Positions 60,623 to 64,000 of a stretch of DNA of 64,000 nt are shown piece by piece. The stretch is taken from contig CM041199.1 of assembly GCA_023078555.1 (NCBI GenBank), positions 2,111,101 to 2,175,100 on the forward strand, in the 5' to 3' direction. Position 1 is the stretch's first letter. Each line of letters starts with the position of its first letter. A model generated the notes under the pieces. That model ran no database searches, was not told where the DNA came from, and saw only the letters and a list, made by a program, of their open reading frames with translations. Source of the DNA: Ulva prolifera (taxonomy: Eukaryota; Chlorophyta; Ulvophyceae; Ulvales; Ulvaceae). Both the position numbers and the translations under genes were made by a program.

Positions 60623-62770
60623 GCCACTATCGTCATGGATTTGTTGTCATGCAATGCTACAGCCGCACAACACGTTTCCATGGCCCTGATGTCAGTTGAT
60701 GTAAAGTAAAGTAAAGCAAACCTGGACATGACTGGCGAGGTGGATGATGCTGCAGGTGGTTTGGGATGATGCAGGCGTCACTCATGTTGCCTCTGAATGT
60801 CTCTTCACGAACACAACATTCGACAGCAACTATTCCGAAGCTGTGACTACTTTACGCTGCACTGCAAGCGGGCTGACATGTATGGCTCTCGTGGCATGCA
60901 GAAAGTGCTCATGGAAAAGGATGGTGTTGCACGTGAGCCTCGTGGAGCTGAAGCTGCATGTGCGGCCCAGTCTCTATCTGATCTAGCGTATCCGTCTTCG
61001 AAGTGGTGTCCGATGCAGGCGGGCTGTTGCAGGGAGTCAGTGATGCAAGAGTCGCTCGAAACTCAGTAAACACAGGCGCGCAAAGGGGCCACCTGCGCAC
61101 GGGTGCTGCGGTATAAAACGATGCTGATATTTATCAGACAGCAGGCGGCACTACCTCGACATAACACGTCGCACGGGCGCGTCAGAGTTTTGCGTGACGA
61201 GAGGCAATTCACTGCAGCGGCCTGCGAGCTGACGGCCGGTGACTCGCGAGGGGGTTCCTGCGCGACGCTGAAATCACGCAGGCAGCGCTCTGCACTTTCG
61301 CTGACATCACTATCTAGTACGTGACAGGTTTTGCCTGGGAGGTCCGCAGACATTCAAGCTCGCGCAGTGCTGAGGCACGCCATCGTCAGTCGACTCATTT
61401 ACGTACAGAACGCTGGCGTGCAAGAACATGAGACCAGGCCGGCGCGCAGGCTCACGACCAGTCCGCTCAACGACAGAGAGCGGTCAGCACCTGTACTACG
61501 AGTGGACTGTTTCATGGGCGCAAGGACCGTCCGGCTGATGCGGAGAGATCTGTGGAGGTGAGTGCTAGGGCTGTGGTGAGAAGGGCTTTGCGACATCCGG
61601 CCAGTGACAAGCGTCAATTCGCCCATCCGCAGTTGCAATCAAGAGCTGATCAGTGCTTAACGAACAAGACTTTTGCATCAGCTGCAAGTGCTGGTGGCAC
61701 GTTCAGCTGCGTGTGTGAGATGCCATGTACTGTACGGGCGGATGCAGACTTGCTACGTTCCTCAAGCCCCGTGAATTTGCTGGAACGTCCTGACATGCCA
61801 CACGCACATCTCGAAGGAAGCATACCTTGGAGCATCGTCGGTGATGCAGATAGATATGCTGGAATGCGCTGGCTGACCGGCTATAAGCTGCCGAATGTCC
61901 TCTGAGCTCGAGGCATGTGCACACCCAGCGGAATGGCTAAGCGCCATCGAATCATTCATACTTCCACTGTGATAGCCATCAGATGCCTCGAGTTCATAAG
62001 AAAGTGGACTCCACGTCTCTGCCGCAGGCACCGGGCCTTGAAGTGCCTGTAAACGCTGGGTCCACTGATATAGTGCCGTAGCCATGTTTTCGATGTCCAC
62101 CAGCCATCTTCGATGCAGCCGAGGGCCTCCTTGCTGCCATGAATTACAAAACCCGAGGGCCACGAGCAGGTGTCGCGTGAGAGAGCCATGCCAGTGTGTA
62201 CATCTGTGTAGATCAGCTCGAGATGTGGTTTGTCTCCTCGCAGTTGAGGTTGCACTCGGTGCCAGTACGCTCTCAAAGCATCAGGCATATAGTTGCAGTC
62301 TAGTGACACGACCGCTATACCACTACATGCACTGCAGTGCGGTGAGGAGTCCTCACTGACGATGAGGTCTCTCAGCTGCAGAGTTGCTGCATGGCCCCGT
62401 GTGCACCGCTGTGGGCGGGCACACGCAATGCCTCATGCGTGATTGCTTCCGGTGCTCGGCATTGCCACTAGCTCTTGGGGTCGCCTACACAAGAGAGTGT
62501 TTCAGTTATTCGTAAGTTTGCTGGTTGTGTCCCCCACATTCAACAGCGATGAAAGGCTCGGCTGTGAGGCGTGGGAGTTTGTGCTTCTCCGGGTCTGTAT
62601 ATTTGCTGGATCCCCAGACCGAATGTGCAATCATTCATGAATGATTGCAGTTCTAGGCAGTCTACCTGAGTGGACCACCACACCATAACCAGGGCCCCAG
62701 CTTTCGCAGTCTGCTGCATGCATGGCTCCACCGGACTCCACATGCCAAGTTCATGTACGTACATACAAAG

Positions 62771-62870
62771 GACAGAGGCAGGGCGTGCATGCTACCGGTT
62801 CTCGGATCCACTCGCAAACTCACTCATTCATGGCATAGGCCGGGCACGAGCTCGCACCACGGCCCTACCG
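62771..62870 (+). repeat. Dispersed repeat family C, copy 2
   Basis: GACAGAGGCAGGGC, CTCGGATCCACTCGCAAACT, CACTCATTCATGGCA, then GGGCACGAGCTCGCACCACG. Direct repeat of copy 3, about 130 bases apart. Confidence 0.8.
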
Positions 62871-62899
62871 GCAATACCTGCCATTTACGTCTGTAGTTA

Positions 62900-63000
62900 C
62901 ACAGGACAGAGGCCGGGCATGGAGCCGTTTCTCGGAATGCACTCGCAAATCCACTCACTCATTCATCGCACCGGGCACGAGCGCGTGCCACGGCCCTGTA
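62900..63000 (+). repeat. Dispersed repeat family C, copy 3
   Basis: GACAGAGGCCGGGC, CTCGGAATGCACTCGCAAAT, CACTCATTCATCGCA, then GGGCACGAGCGCGTGCCACG. Confidence 0.8.
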
Positions 63001-63559
63001 CGTATGCATATATATATTTACATGATTACAAAGTCGCATCCACTTCATGCAGTGGACACTCTCCTGCGTTACGACCTGGCTGGCCGCAGCTGCGCGGGCA
63101 GCGAGGGAACGGGGCTCACGGCCCGCATCGTGATCACCAGAGGACCAGCGCCACGTGCCTGCCTTGCCGGCTCTGCCCCTTTCCAGGGAGGCTCAACACA
63201 CAATCCCCATTACCAGAAGAGCCGTTCCCGGGGGCCCCGGTGGTGCAGGGGACGGCGCTGCAGCTGTAGGCAGAGTGGCGTTGGACGCAGAGCGCGGGGT
63301 TCTTCCGCTCACTCTTTTGTAACACCAGAGCCCAGGGTGACCGGCTGCCTGCGGCGCGCGTGCAGAGGCAAACAGAGCACCCGAGGAGGCCGGAGAGCAA
63401 CGCCCGGAGAGATAGAAAAACAGCACGCAAAGAGGCAGGAGAGGTGCACCCTAGCAGGTGGGCATAGCACCCGGACGCGCTGGAGAGCGCAGCACACGCG
63501 CGACGCCGTCCGCGTCAGACGGGGCGCAGCGCTGTGGGTGTGCTGTGCCGCCGGCTGAT

Positions 63560-64000
63560 GCTGCCGCAGCAAACCCACGCAACGCAGCACGGGCCGGCAC
63601 CTTCTACACAGCTACACAGGGTCCTCTTCAACCCATTGGCTCAGCCGTGTGGGCAGCAATAACCAGGGCCCAACTCATGCAGCCCCGTCCAGGCTGCCTC
63701 CACTCCGGCTCCGTGATGCTGGACGCCCCGCAGGTGAGACCCGGCTACTGCTGCGGCACGGTCATCATGGTCTCGCCTTCAGCAGTTGTGCAAAGCCGAC
63801 GGGCTGTCATAACAAAAACCCCCCTGCGCTGGGCCGCACTGCTGTTCTGATTCCTGACGGCTACCTGCGTGCGCGCTTCGGCGCCGACCGCCTTGTGCGT
63901 ACCATCGCCGCTGACACCGCTCGCGGCGATTGTAAACGAAAACCTCACTTTACTGTGCAAGTCTGTGATCGCAAGGATGCAAGCGCCCGCTCCACGAGTT
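63560..64000 (+). CDS. Possible partial coding exon running off the right edge
   Basis: One + frame stays open for over 145 codons to the window end after a TGA near 63557. It lacks an ATG in a convincing place, so it would be an internal exon. Late residues read GRTAVLIPDGYLRARFGADR and RKPHFTVQVCDRKDAS. The - strand is also open over 63960-63745 (VRFSFTIAASGVSGDGTH), so the coding strand is uncertain. No family recognised. Confidence 0.25.

Larger units (their letters stand above)
60623..63559. other. Stretch upstream of receptor kinase 2 with no supported gene
   Basis: Several open frames of 70-130 codons on both strands (for example 61552-61905 + and 62163-61762 -) lack motifs. It holds two copies of repeat family C and a short TAAAG-rich tract near 60700. 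Nothing else seen. Confidence 0.45.

Overview
This window is eukaryotic nuclear DNA, most likely from a green alga (Chlorophyta). Genes are split by spliceosomal introns with GT...CAG borders, donors often of the GTGCG or GTGTG type. Coding exons range from moderate to very high GC. The gene set is plant or algal in character: a SIZ1-type SUMO ligase with SAP, PHD, PINIT and SP-RING order, a long PPR protein, and tyrosine-kinase-like (TKL) receptor kinases of the kind expanded in chlorophytes. The species cannot be told from the sequence. All exon models were made by eye from reading frame, splice-site phase and remembered family signatures, and each needs transcript support.

Layout. 1-3139 (-): 5' part of the DNA polymerase epsilon catalytic subunit (POLE), running off the left edge. 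3661-5564 (+): complete replication factor C subunit 2 (RFC2), head-to-head with POLE. 6784-12007 (-): a five-exon gene whose first ~240 residues are a tailed-phage/mirusvirus-type prohead (capsid maturation) protease with both catalytic motifs, followed by a ~630-residue low-complexity tail. 12130-13068 (+): an unrecognised 138-residue gene divergent from it. 16451-20401 (-): SIZ1, with most zinc ligands of its SP-RING replaced. 21950-30750 (+): a ten-exon PPR gene, possibly MRL1-like, with three ~140-nt homologous elements in three of its introns. 31930-33993 (+): an SCaMC-like mitochondrial carrier. 36039-43972 (-) and 54078-60622 (-): two paralogous receptor-like TKL kinases with matching intron phases. 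The DNA between them holds repeats and at least two weakly supported genes. 60623-64000: mostly repeats and unresolved sequence.

Functional picture. The left end pairs two replication genes on a shared ~520-bp promoter region. SIZ1, the PPR protein and the carrier are ordinary host genes. The kinases look like a local duplication of cell-surface receptors with a novel ectodomain. The outlier is the prohead protease. It carries host-style introns and is flanked by host genes, so it is best read as a captured gene from an HK97-fold virus (mirusvirus or caudovirus lineage), possibly domesticated. It is the strongest candidate for an undescribed system here.
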